Shown here piece after piece: positions 33,660 to 45,710 of a stretch of DNA of 64,000 bases. Positions within the stretch are counted from its first letter, which is position 1. Every line of letters starts with the position of its first letter. The translations under genes were made by a program, and so were the position numbers. This DNA comes from Trichopria drosophilae (taxonomy: Eukaryota; Arthropoda; Insecta; Hymenoptera; Diapriidae): assembly GCA_030407085.1 (NCBI GenBank), contig CM059586.1, positions 86,177,501 to 86,241,500 on the forward strand. Direction: 5' to 3'. Below the pieces are notes generated by a model, which was not told where the DNA came from, did not search any database, and saw nothing but the letters and a program-made list of their open reading frames with translations.

Positions 33660-36106
33660 AATATTGTGTACGTCGCGAGTATGAAGAAGTTTATGAAGGT
33701 ATAATGGGTATGAAGGAATCGGTGACAAGCGCGCGCGTCATGCAGAACGAGGGAGGGACAGGAGTCTGGACTCCGAGGTCCAATCCCTTCTTTTATGCCC
33801 TTGATGTACAATATATTATCAGATATGTTTGCTGTGATTAGAACAACACTATAATAGTAGTTTTCGATCCATGGCCATAAAGTTGAATTTTACGGCCAAG
33901 GAACGAACATTGTTTTTCTTCATCCTGTTCATAAAGTACACAACCACTGTTTTTTAATATGAAATGTAATATTATAATGATACATGTAATATTCGTGTTA
34001 AAGTAAGAAAACGACGTAGCCCCCTTGCGAAATATTACAATCTTCGTTTTTTAGGCATTAACGGTTAAGCCATTTACGCTACAGTATTCCACAAAGATTT
34101 TACCTCTAAGATTGATAGGAGAGTACGCGAAGATCGCCAGATCGTCGACAAATAATCCATCATCATGTCTCTAGATAATGTGAAGTTGATTCGCAGGACA
34201 CCATGGTTATAAAAATATGTTATTGAGCAATATATAATACAAAATGTAACGGACTGAACATTTCCCAAACAAAATCTCCTTAGTCACCCGATAAAGCCCC
34301 GTCAACCCGGAGTCGGTCCTTGTTCAAACTTTGGCCGAGCAATACATCGCTTTTAACTCTCCTGTGCGCCCTACCCGAAAATATTCATCCAAACTACATT
34401 GTTTCCATATGTATCTGCATCCATTATATCAACGAAAATATCATCCACGTTTTGTAAGTATTGTGTTTTGACAATTTTCAGAGCTCGTAGGTACTGCTTT
34501 TTGACAGCATTATATATATACCGCTTCATATGCTGGATCGAAGTTTTTAGCTCGCAGATGTGAGAGTGCTCATATTATACATTTTGGAGACTCGCTACAA
34601 TTATAATCAAACCATCTTGCACTCAGTCTTGAACTACACCGAGCCCTATTTCTAGCTTCTACTACTTGAATTACGCCAGCATCTTTTGCAAGCTTTATTA
34701 CACCAGAGTTAAAAGACACGTACAATTGGTTGCATGTTGGCAGTTCAGAGTTAATTTCTAGCTGCGAGTTGATGAGCATGAACTCTTTTGGGGCATCTTC
34801 ATGCGATCAACTTGATCTTAATATCTCTTTTGCACAGGATGTTTTCAAGCACGCAAATACGTCCAAGGAAACCATGAGACGGTCTGAGCCACCAGCCCCA
34901 AGCCTATACAACATTAGTTTTCGATCCATGGCCGTAAAGCAGAATTTTATCTCTTGAGTAGAGATTGTGAAGACGGTTCACGGATGCGTATTTGAGATGA
35001 GGCTGAAAATTTACGGCCAAGGAAGGAACATCGTTTTTGTTGATCCGTGTCTATACAATGCGCTCTTTACGGAGTTTGAGTATCGGAAGTAAAATTGCAC
35101 CGCCGGGCAGAGCTATGTTGGTGACTCTTGCCCAGCCCTCGTTACTAGTTGTTGCATAATATACTATTTTCATAAGACGAGTTTGATTAACAATTTTCGA
35201 CTCTTTTGAAATCCGCAGTCAAAAATAGCAATTGCCTTTTTGGTTATCTATCATAATCGGCTTCTAGCTTCAGCACTATACAACACAAGAAATTTCACCA
35301 GACATCACCCACCCAGAGCTAGTTGCTTCTGAATGTATGTACTCCGGAGAGTGATTCCTTCTGTATCACATTTGCCCTGAGATTCAGAGAAAACTGCGGA
35401 AAATCCAACCGATACGGTTCACCACGTGATTTGCTCTTAGAGTTTTTCGAACAATAAAGCATCGATTTCCCGCTCACAGGGATGCCACGAGGTCGTCTAT
35501 TTAAGTTGAGGCTCCCATTTAGGTTGCTTAACTTGAAAGAGCGACGTGTATCGCGCCGACCACCGGCTCGTTTTATAGTCCGATAAAATTTATCTTCTTA
35601 ATACGGAATATATTTTGCATTTCCATAATCTTATGGGCATCACTTTTATATCGTGTTAGGCATCGTCTTATATTGTAAAAAGAAAATGACATCCAGCGTC
35701 ATAAAGTAGATCGAATAACATGTTTATTTTTATCGTTAAGTTTTCTCTATAATTGTCATGCGAATTTAAATCTTAAACACAGATTATTACTTACGTGATT
35801 CCTGCTAAACATTATACGCAGAACAATAACTACTTTTTACGAAGCCATCAATTTACTGCAACGGGCATCTTTTAAATTAATAAATACATGAACATCTACT
35901 AATTTGTTCTCAATTGAAGAGAATAAAAGAATTTGGCAATTATTTGGTTTCAACGCGAAACAACGTTGGGTCTAGTCGTTACAGGCAAACTGAATACCGG
36001 AAAGCAGAAATAATTTGGGTTTTTTACTGCTTTGTAAAATGCTTATATTTTTTGAACAATTTTAAATGTTGTAAATATTTACATGTTGTCAAAAGTGAAT
36101 ACTAAA
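33660..36106. other. Intergenic, repeat copies, no gene seen
   Basis: Two copies of the GGCCRTAAAG repeat lie at 33865-33960 and 34915-35090; the second contains TCTCTTGAGTAGAGATTGTGA between its inverted ends and resembles 17155-17420. The rest shows no recognisable coding sequence. The open frames at 34570-34779, 34730-34957 and 35914-36105 are not supported. Confidence 0.45.
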
Positions 36107-36400
36107 CTAGTGTTGGCGTGGTGCCTCGCTCGCTTCGCTCGCTCCGAAACTTTGACCCAGTGTAGAGTCGGCTATCCCTTATTAATACTCGTTCGTTTAC
36201 TAACAGCTTTCAATTATAATATAAAATTATATCGATATTTGGGGGTCCAACTGTCTTCGATAGATATGTTACAACAATATAATGTTTTTATATGTATGAA
36301 AATTGAAAATGAGCATTTTCAAAACTTCGACCTCGACGACAGGCCAGCCGAAGTATTAATAAATAAAAGTTGCAAAACACTTACTTCAAGCACTTGTATT
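36107..36400 (+). repeat. Dispersed repeat, copy 2 (see 26137-26500)
   Basis: This copy keeps ACTAGTGTTGGCGTGGTGCC and AATGAGCATTTTCAAAACTT. It carries an extra CTCGCTCGCTTCGCTCGCTC run that is only CTCGCTTGCTC in copy 1. The open frame 36083-36487 translates this repeat and is not a gene. Confidence 0.65.
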
Positions 36401-36487
36401 TTAATAGACTATTCGATGCATATTACATGTTTACAGTGTTTTACTAATTACTGTCTGTATCATTATGATCTTATATATACAATATAA

Positions 36488-37150
36488 ATTACCCTGTAGT
36501 TTTTCATCAAATTTCGACGTTTCGACCCCCTAACCCCCAGTGGTAGAACTTATGCGCCCGTAGGTGATAACCGCGCCTGAGGGGCTGGCGAAGACTACCA
36601 CTGGGGGTTAGGGGGTCGAAACGTCGAAATTTGATGAAAAACTACAGGGTAATTTTTTGACCGAGGTAAGCAAATTCAATACTTTTTCAGACAATAGTCA
36701 TAAGCATTTTAAACCAGTTTTTATGGCATTATCGTTGACTTTAGGAAGAAAATACATACAACCTTTTTTGTAGAGAATTTCATGCTCTATATTTTTTTTT
36801 AAACATTTTTTAATAAAATTTGTATTTTTACAAAATAAATGCAAAAACTACGAAGAAACTTAATTGGGTGTAATGTTTTCTAGTAACGGACGGATGGATC
36901 TGAGCCAAAATCTAATCAGATCTAAGTTATGCCAAGACACATATTTTTAAAAAAAATGTATGTCATTACGCTTATCCGTTCGCGAGTTATCGCGAGACAA
37001 AAAAACGGGACGTACGGACAAGATCACGGACACAAAGTTTTTTATTGTTGATTTGGGCTCCGTAGGGTCTGAAACGTCGACATTTTATGAAAAACTATAG
37101 GGTAATTTTTATGTCCGAAGTGACCAAATTCAATACTTCGTCCAGACCTA
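36488..37150. mobile_element. Element with 58-bp perfect hairpin and 80-bp direct repeat
   Basis: 36488-36545 and 36596-36653 are exact reverse complements (58 bp arms, 50-bp GC-rich loop). The right arm, GTCGAAACGTCGAAATTTGA with the following GAAAAACTACAGGGTAATTT, recurs as a direct repeat at about 37070-37147 (GTCTGAAACGTCGACATTTT). The part in between includes CGTTCGCGAGTTATCGCGAG. The CGAAACGTCGA phrase is common at ends of Penelope-like elements with partial terminal repeats, but no protein was found, so the class is unproven. Confidence 0.55.
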
Positions 37151-39220
37151 AGGTCTGGGTCGAAGTAATTGTTAATAGATCTAAACGCGTATTGGTGAAA
37201 TGTACACTATAATACGGTCACCCTTTCATTAGAATGGGTTCTGAATTGGTTCATAAATGAAATTAACAAATTCTCGATTTTTTAAAGGTAATTTAACAGT
37301 ATTTAGATAGAACAAAAAACACAGTTCCGTATTGAAGACAGTTTAGCAGACTGGTTGCTTTTCGTAATCTAATTCCAAGGTAAAGGCCAGAATGTAGCAA
37401 GTAGGTTTACTGGTAGAGTCTCTTCTGGAGTGTTCGATCACGTGGGTTCCACGATGGACGTCATCATATTGAATGCAGAGAAGCTTTGATCCTCATCTGA
37501 CCAATTTCATTGATTACTGTTGGTCACTATATTATTGGCCTTTATTTCATGCATGGCAATTCTTTTATTAAGGCTATTATATGCGGCACCGCTGGAAATG
37601 GATTAAAAAAGAAAACATTGAACGTGTAAATATGTATCTTTGGAAGAGAATTTGAACGAAAATAAATCTTATGCGCTGAGAACATTTTCTTGCAAAAATT
37701 CCCATGCTACGACGTACGGGCGAAATATACTCTGAAAATGGTTTTCTTAATTTTAAACTAATATTTAGAATATCCATGCGCAAACCTACAATTCCACGTC
37801 ACATGCACACAAAAACTGAAATACACCATACCTACTACTATTTCCAGTTAGAGCCTATTTAACGTGTATAAGACATCGTCCCAGGAATCCCCGATTATAC
37901 ATTTTGACTTTATATATTTTGATGAAATTTGTTTTCAATTTCCAATCTATTAGATTTGTGATCATAAGATTTTAAGCCCTGAGAGAAATTTAAGACGCCA
38001 GCTGGTATGGGTATAGCGGAGCAGAGGTCTTATGCCCTAAGACAACCACTGCCTAACTTTTAAGCACGCTGCTGTTCCAAAATAAAAGACGGCTGTTTTG
38101 CCAGTACCATTTGTACATAGTGTAGTTGCCGTCCCCTTCCACACGGAAAGAACGTCGGCGGATTTACCGTCCTTTCTGTTGTTGCTCTGCCCAGTCTTTT
38201 GAGTTATCAGTTTGTTTACATTTGGGCGACTGAGTCTCTCAAAACGTTAGGCGGGCAGCCGGATGGCTCTCTTGCTGGCAGTCTGCACTTTCGACAACTA
38301 ACACCCTCAATGTAGAGATATCACAGAGTATAATTGAAGTGGTCATCAAAAGGGCTTACGTGTGGTTTTTGTTAGCTCCTGGGTCACTATTATTGTTATG
38401 TCGTCAAGAGGCCAACAAAAATAACGTGTAAGCCATGTTGATCGTCGGCGATTCAATTAATGAAGTAATTCGTCTCAAAGCTTTTCTCATCAAGTGCCAA
38501 ATTCAATTATTGTGGAAATAGGATAGAGCCATGTGGATCGTGCTATATGATATTAACTTGATATTTCCTTGAAGATCACACAATGCAGATAACAAACTAG
38601 GTAAACGTAGTCCGGACAATACGAGTATTTCTAACACATTTATCGGCGAAAATTATCAACGAAAAATTAGCAACACTGTGAAGCGTTTTTGCTAGAATAT
38701 CTGGCACACTGGTTTGATCTAGCAAGTAAAAAGTACTGAGATCAAGGGTACACAGTAGGATGTTACTCTCAGTTTGAATTTAAATATTCTAAAAGACTTA
38801 CGGAAGATATTGCAAAATTATTCTGGAGATCCACAACAACCAAGCAGCATTCACAACGCCAGGTATTTCAGAATTGGATGAAATAAAATGCACGTTTCGG
38901 CATGCATGCAATTTTGTATTCACTAATTGACAATAATAATTGCGTGGAATAATACGGTAAGGGCATATATTCTGGCACCCACAAGGTCCATAGTTCATAT
39001 TTCGGGGTAATTCATCGTCCGGGATTATGGTTTCAGACACCGATGAGGATAAAGTTTGTCATCTTGTATTTTTAAGTTAATCACACTAACTAAGCGTTCT
39101 AAAAGTGGCCACGGAATATTGAAATTATAAATTCTAGAGCCATGTATGAATTACAGCCCAAGAGACGGTCACAAAATTTAGAATACATGAAATACGTCGA
39201 GTTGATTTTTGTAAAATTTG
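37151..39220. other. Intergenic, no gene seen
   Basis: No coding sequence or repeat could be identified. The GC content rises briefly at 38100-38280. The minus frames at 37577-37783 and 38798-39040 are unsupported. Confidence 0.35.
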
Positions 39221-39420
39221 TTACTCGGAAGTTTTCGAGGTAGTTGATTACAAATCCAATGGCAGGTTTCGACAATTCAAAATGGCGCACGAATGCTTAA
39301 ATAACTGATTAGATTTGTTTGAAACTTGTACTCGAGGGTTTTCGGGTTGGATGATTATGAATCTGATGTCAATTCTTCAAAATGGTGAAACTAATAAAGT
39401 GGCAGAATTTTAAAAAATCA
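39220..39420 (+). repeat. Two degenerate units of the core repeat family
   Basis: AAGTTTTCGAGGTAGTTGAT with TACAAATCC and AATTCAAAATGGCGCACGAA, then GATTTGTTTGAAACTTGTAC, TCGAGGGTTTTCGGGTTGGA and TCTTCAAAATGGTG repeat the order of elements of the 2140-3600 array. Confidence 0.6.
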
Positions 39421-41333
39421 CTTTAAATTTCTGAAAACCTCTCGAGAAGTTCAAATTGGTTAGGCTAACCAAGTAAATGGTTGTCCCAAGCGATTGGCTT
39501 AATGCGCTAAGATCCAGACGATAAATTGGTTGGGACTATAAATAGTTTGTTAAGGCAACCAGTTACTTGGTTCGATTTAATTGGAACAACCAAAGTTCTG
39601 ACAAATGGGTTATTTCAATATTAGCTGCCGCTTCCAAAGTAAATAATCCTGCGCAGTTAAACAATGGAACTTTTTACAGTCATTTTAATGTCTATGATAT
39701 TTAAGTGATGAACAAAAATTGGAATGCTGTTAAATAATAATAATTTACTATTCACTATTTAAACTTCAAATGTAAGAATTTCACCGCCTTAATTTATTTA
39801 ACATGAATATGGGATATTTATTATTTTTGCACTCGGGGAGAATGTAAGTATACGCTACAGATTGCCTTCATCAGACAAAACTGCTGGGAGTTTCTCATAA
39901 GAAAATCCAACATTTTCAAATCTATTCGAAACAAAGGGAATAGTGATTATAATATGGATTACATCCATAATATATGACCTCTGTTACTTGTACTCTATTT
40001 GCTCGTAATCTTACGTATTTTTTCATAATTACTACCGAATTTTCCAGTGGATCTTCTGACAAAAAAATTAGCACCGCACATGAAACATTTAATGAATATT
40101 TCATAGTCTTCTATTTCATCGTCCCTCCATCTCACTTCGTTGCCGAACAGGGCCAGACCCCATATATACCTATTTACAATATTCTACAATACCTGACCCC
40201 CCTCCCCCCCCTCGACTGCCTCGAAAACTATACTAACCTAACCAGCTGTAAGCCAACGGCCATCTGATATACCCCAATTTAAAAATGGGGACTCGTAAAC
40301 TTGGATCCGCTATACTACTATGCAACAATAGTTTTTCATGTCAAGGGTTTAAAGTAAGAGTTTTACACCTCGGTTGGGGATTGCTACCCGAGGAGCAAGG
40401 AATCGTCATATGAGGCGTAAATTGTACGTCCATTGTGCGATCAATAGTTTTCAATTCCGAAGGTGTGGTCCTAATTACACAATATACTTGAGAACATGAT
40501 CGGCTATCCCATCCTTACCATATTACCTTCTTCCAGGCTCCCAAAATATTATGGACCATATTAAGCCGAAAACTAAATTTCTCCATAATCCTCTCCAAGC
40601 ATCCCAAATAAGTTTGATAAAATCCCTCTTAACTTGCTAGAAATTAATAAAAACATTTCTTCTGTTTAATTTGACTCCACTAAATACTTGGGAAATTACT
40701 CGCAAACATGGTCTATTCCAGGGGAAGAAATATTCCAACCATTTATCCTTTTTACCCTTACCCAAAGTAATCCCCATTAATTACTTACATAAACATCCAA
40801 TGCTCACAATAGCACTCGGAATGGTCAACTGTTCTATTAATATTGAAAATCATCCTTAAATGTTTGTACTCCATTTCTGCATTGAACTACATAAGCGAAA
40901 TAGGCACTCGTTAATTCGAATTTTATTATTTTTATTATGGCTATATTTTAGTAGCTCTTAATCTCATATTTTATATGGGAAATTCGGGATGCTTTATAGT
41001 AGACCAAGAATCTGAAAGAAAACATATAGTCGGTCAGGTTAAAATTTGTAAATTATGAAATAGCTTTAAATGGGTAGTTGGCGATTTGAAATAAATTAAA
41101 ATTTATTGGAATTATTGAATCATTATTTTGATTTGTAATTTTAGTCAATATATTTCCAAGGAAAGTTAGAGTACTTACCAATTTGCTTCAAATAGTAAAG
41201 ATTATTAAACAAGTATCCTACGCGATAATTTATATTAATTTCGTTAATTTAGAGTACTTTGTATGAATGTGTTTTATCACATTGTAAGTAGACAAGACTA
41301 AACATAACTGGGTTTTGATGTGGTCATCATCGT
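39421..41333. other. Intergenic upstream of the odorant receptor gene
   Basis: Nothing coding was identified. A C-rich run (CCCCCCTCCCCCCCCTC-like) lies near 40198-40215. The promoter of the receptor gene may be at the right end of this stretch. Confidence 0.35.
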
Positions 41334-41580
41334 GTGTCGAATATGAATGATCGAGAATCCGTACTTTCAGCGCATGCTTCCATTGATCGTCAGATTATCT
41401 CACCAAAGAAAAAGTTTCATAATGTATCACCGGTAGAAACATATTCCACGAATCTAACTTCAGGAAAATTACCCATTCCTTATGCAAATGACGCTCTAAT
41501 GTATTTCGGTATATTTGCAACTTATCGACATAACGACGAGTTATATATTTGCATGTGCAAATTTGTGTAACCCCCACACA
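41334..41580 (+). other. Open stretch upstream of the odorant receptor, conserved in the pseudogene copy
   Basis: An open frame (MSNMNDRESVLSAH at the start, then LPIPYANDALMYFGIFATY) lies in the same frame as the receptor, separated from it by TAA at 41568-41570. The matching part of the pseudogene at 28715-28915 can be read SISYANYVIQCFGIPETY. This means the duplicated unit includes at least 240 bp 5' of the receptor start. It may be an ancient N-terminal exon of another receptor, or only flanking sequence. Confidence 0.35.
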
Positions 41581-41609
41581 AGTCGACAGTCATAGAACCA
41601 CTGATAATA

Positions 41610-43279
41610 ATGGATATCCTGCCTGAACAGTTTCGAACTTTGGTTTATCTCGGACTTTGGAAAGAGGAAGATGAAAAATTTTCCATTTTTATGTGGATGT
41701 ATAGGCTTTACGCGTTTATCACATTGACGTATCTCACTGTAATGCAGATCATCGAGATGTTGAGGTCTAATAACGTTTCCGACACTGCTGAACGTATTTT
41801 CTTGACTTTATCATTTTTTGCATTCTATACAAAATGGATGAATGTCACACTCAGGCGTAAACAAATTTTGAAACTTAGAAATCGGTTTTGCGCTGACATT
41901 TGTCAACCACATGGTCGAGAGGAAAATGTTATTATGGAAAAGACCGATAGCAATGCTATCTGGTATCACTGGGTTCTTTTCAAACTGGCAATAATGTGTG
42001 GAATCAGTTTCGTGCTTCGACCTTTTGCAAGATGGAGTCTAGGACCACTTGAACTACCATTTAAAACGTACCATTTATTCGATGAATCAAATCCTATCTA
42101 CTTTCCTATAATATTTGTGGTGCAGGGTATTGGTATATTACATACAGCAATGGCACATAGTTCTCTCGATACCTTATGTTACGGATTTATGATCAAAGCC
42201 TCTGGACAATTTGAATTATGCTGCTGTAGGTTGATATCTTGCATCGAGTCTGGAAACCTTGATTCATTTAAGGAGGAATGGATTAAACAACATATTTATG
42301 TCCACAACACTGTTCGCGAAATCGAACTGTTCTTTATGGGCGTAACGGTGCTTTTTTTCGGAACAGCTCTTTTTAGTGTTTGCACCAGTGTTTTCCAGAT
42401 GTCGCAGGTATGTAACCCGGGAACAATTTGAGTTATTTTCAGTCTATCTTTAAAATTCTAAGGTTTTTTGGCGAAAGATGGTATGAAACGCACTTGGGAA
42501 TAATATTTTTGAAGTGTATTTTACTGAAGTTTTTCACATATTGAACATAACTGATAAATAATTGCTGTTGAACATGGTGTTAATTTTACGAGATAGTGTG
42601 CACGTAGTCAGGTCAAGAATCTGTGGAGCAACTTTTTTAAAGTCTTTAAAACATTAAAAACAAAGGAAATGTTTCGTCATAAATAACTTTAACCATGTGA
42701 AAAACTAATTTTTTTCGAATAAATATTTAATTCGGTTTTAGTAATTTTACTAAATACCGAATTCTATTTCCCGAATTAGTGAAATAATAATCATCACTGC
42801 GTAATTAAAGTAAATTAAAATTTGAGCAAAATATACTTGCTGCTTATTTGCAGAAATTTTAACAAATTATTTTTCAGTTAGCTAATGGTGGTGTGGAGAT
42901 TTTATTGACAATGGCATATCTCATGGCAGTATTATCCGAAGTTTTCCTATACTGTTACCATGGAACAGTTCTTGAACAAACGGTAAGGATTTCTAAGTAT
43001 ATTTGTAAATAATCAATTGAATACAGAAATATATTTCATAGTAATTATAAAACTGAGCATTTTTCTTAACCTCATGAATTCATATGAATTAATGTAATTA
43101 TAAATTAATTGTTGTGATAGTAGAGTCAACGAATAATGTATGCTGCGTATGAAAGTGACTGGACAAAACTGACTCCTAGAAATCGAAGAATCCTGCAGTT
43201 TATGATGTTGATGAGTCATAAAGGATCGATAATCTCCTTTCGCGGACAATGTCCTCTTTATCTGAGTACATTCGTATGG
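41610..43279 (+). CDS. Insect odorant receptor (7tm_6), exons 1-3
   Basis: Odorant receptors are ligand-gated channel subunits that pair with Orco in olfactory neuron membranes. Exons 41610-42407, 42878-42982 and 43124-43279 use GT/AG and join in phase 0, giving 353 residues. The protein starts MDILPEQFRTLVYLGLW, shows about six hydrophobic segments (about residues 28-48, 60-76, 125-145, 170-190, 245-262 and exon 2 LLTMAYLMAVLSEVFLYCY), and has the C-terminal landmarks of the family: YCYHGTVLEQT, then the exon 3 segment QRIMYAAYESDW, and RRILQFMMLMSHKG. It lacks the final membrane-helix exon before the in-frame GTATGA donor. A fitting final exon is at 61221-61277. No stop or frameshift is seen, so it may be functional. 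A dead paralogue is at 28715-29490. Confidence 0.88.
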
Positions 43280-44933
43280 GTATGATTAATGACTTTATAA
43301 TTAAATTTCAGTTTTAAATATATCAAAAGCGAGGAAAAAGTGTCATGTACGAATAAAACAGAACATCAAGACTTTCTTTATTTTATCTTCTCATTATACA
43401 TATTATTTTATTTGAAATATTTATAATAATAATGGTGGTGATGAGGAGAAACGTTAACTTTAGGATAAGCAATACTAATCCTTGACCCGAGGTATTAAAA
43501 TGAGGACCTCAACTGCAGTACCGCGATCTGGATTTTCATATTATTTATTCGAAGATATGTTATTTCATAAATGTGTGCGTAATTGGTACCATCATTATTG
43601 CCGTTGTTATCAAGAAGTACAATATTATTATTCATATTTTTATACCACTTTATGTAAAGTCGCATCAGTATATGCAACAAAAGAAAACATCGCAGAAATT
43701 TATAAAAACTCTCTCTTCCGATATTGATCAGGTTCATAAATCAAGATCTGGAAATATATTAATTAGTCATTCACTTTCTTCAAATCCTCTACCAAGCATG
43801 TGATATGAAACTGTACAATTGAAGAAGGTTTATAGCCTTTTCACAATTATGTTCTTTTTCTCTGATAACTGACGTTTTCAAATTGTCCATGTCTGTTTGC
43901 GATTTATTCTTCTTTCTTTCCTACCATGTTTTGATTATCAAGTTCGAGATTTACATTGTGGGCTTTCATCCTCTTTAGATTCTATTTCCCTGTTAATGTT
44001 ACAATTTACAATTGTTTACAGCCTATTTCGGAATCTGTATTCCAATACAGTGGGACCTCCGAAATTGGTGGTAAATTTCGTAGGTCCTATTGTATGTACT
44101 TTTGAATTTCAAAGAGCTCAGAAGAACCCGGTTGAAAAACGTGCACTTTATATTTTTGTGTTTATTTACTATTCTTTTCATTATTCGTTCTGTACTGTAG
44201 CGTCAATTCTGCAGATACTGCAAAAGTATTCATAGTGGTTAGGATGAATAGATGGTTTCGGATCAATCAAAAGTAGGAGTAGGCTGTTACTTAGATAAAG
44301 TTCCATTCAGCATTTTATAGTACATTATGATACCAGTGCCGGAAACGGGGTATTCACTAAGTAAAAGGAGTGGGCTTCGTAAGCATTTAGCGTACTGGGT
44401 AACAATGATATTGTAGGACGTAATGGACGGGGCAGGTCCGATTTTGCACTTCTATAATCCATTTTCTATTCGATATTATGAAAAGATACTAAGATCGACA
44501 TACAAATACAAATTTTTCCTGACAAATTGCTCAATTTCTATCAATACGAAATTAATATCGGTGGTCAGGCTACTACTCAGACTTTATGTTGGTCTGTTAT
44601 CGATAAATCGTATAGTACTGTTAATTTCAAGGAATGCATTATTTACGTAAATTGTGTCATCTCGTCGAATTTAAGATATTGAAATTTCAACATTACTATT
44701 TCCGTAAGGTCCTATAAACAGAACCGCTTTGCAAAATAAGTCTGGGGGTACACGAAGACTTTCAAGTTCATCCAAACTTTTATTTTGGTACGATTTCCAA
44801 AAGGTCCGTACAGTCATTGTTGCTTTTAAATGCTTCATTATGGCTTGGCAAGGTCTACAATTAGGAGACGTAAGGAAAAGCTAATTTAATGAGCAATTTA
44901 TGAGCGAGATAACCAGCTATATACACGGAGAAA
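43280..44933. other. Probable long receptor intron, first part
   Basis: I searched for a nearby last receptor exon and found none. Open frames at 43482-43803, 43897-44235 and 44423-44650 have no receptor or other recognisable motif. A 45-bp micro-MITE lies at 44048-44092. Confidence 0.4.
44048..44092. mobile_element. Micro-MITE, 45 bp, pogo-type ends, TA flanks
   Basis: CAGTGGGACCTCCGAAATT and its imperfect mirror AATTTCGTAGGTCCTATTG are separated by only seven bases. TA flanks both ends (44046-44047 and 44093-44094). The end CAGTNGGACCTC is shared with the element at 29878-30146, so this looks like two bare inverted ends with almost everything deleted. Confidence 0.6.
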
Positions 44934-45235
44934 AATAATCAGCAAAATCAGCCGAAAAATCCGCAGATTCTACCAATTTTATCCTATAGGGACAGCTGTT
45001 GGAATTCCGTTAGGGATAGCCGATAATTTCAGCTAAATTTACTGAAAAAGTCCGCAAATTTAACGGAACAAATCTGCTAATGTTGCGGAAATTTAGAACT
45101 AAGCTCGAATTGAGTAGGGTTAAGGCTACATTAGCGGAATCAAAACAGCTAAAATTGCATATATTTTCGGCAATTCCAGCCGAAAATTATAGCTGATATG
45201 AATCAGCTAATCCAGCGGAGTCATTTTTCTCCGTG
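44934..45235. mobile_element. MITE with CACGGAGAAAAAT ends, 302 bp, TA flanks
   Basis: CACGGAGAAAAATAATCAGC at the left is mirrored by GCGGAGTCATTTTTCTCCGTG-type sequence at the right. TA flanks both sides (44932-44933 and 45236-45237). The interior is built of short variants of CAGCCGAAAAATCCGCAGAT in both directions. It is inserted within a P-element-like transposase remnant and ends that open frame. Confidence 0.75.
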
Positions 45236-45236
45236 T

Positions 45237-45710
45237 ACTGCACACAGCTACTGAATATCGGGATAGGTGCTTCATTACCATAACTGACTGAATGCAACTG
45301 CTGTTCGTTATTTCCTGAACGTACTGAACTTTCGATTGCATCATGTATATCTGGTTCTGATTCACGTATACCTATGTCACTACAATCAGCTTCGCCATCA
45401 ATGGAAGTTATTGGAATATCTGAGCTATCCTTTTCCCCAACGTATTTTAGTGTAAGTAATCTTGCAGCAGGGTTAGGAATGCAATTAGTGCCTTTGGAGG
45501 TGTTACAAATATTAGTAGAAACAATGCATTGAAAACTCTTCCTGAGTTGCATAGCTATTGGTGAATCGTTACTGTTAAACCTACTCTTAATAGCACCAAA
45601 TGCGTTCTCAATGGAGTCTTGATTTAAATTTTCGGACAGGCAAAACAAGTTTTTTACATGAAGGATTGAAGGAATCCTTTTTCCCAAAGGGAAATGTTTT
45701 TAGCCACTCA
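45237..45710 (-). pseudogene. P-element-like transposase fragment (C-terminal region)
   Basis: On the minus strand the frame gives FCLSENLNQDSIENAFGAIK followed by SRFNSNDSPIAMQLRKSF, matching the conserved NQD..EN.FG..R...G.N..PT..QF pattern of P-element/THAP9 transposases. The last residues of the open frame come from the MITE at 44934-45235, which supplies the stop. The N-terminal THAP and catalytic regions were not found upstream (45711 onwards), so it is a truncated relic. Confidence 0.65.

Noticed and set aside
36083..36487. 134-aa open frame
   Set aside because: Translates a dispersed repeat whose other copy at 26137-26500 does not keep the frame.
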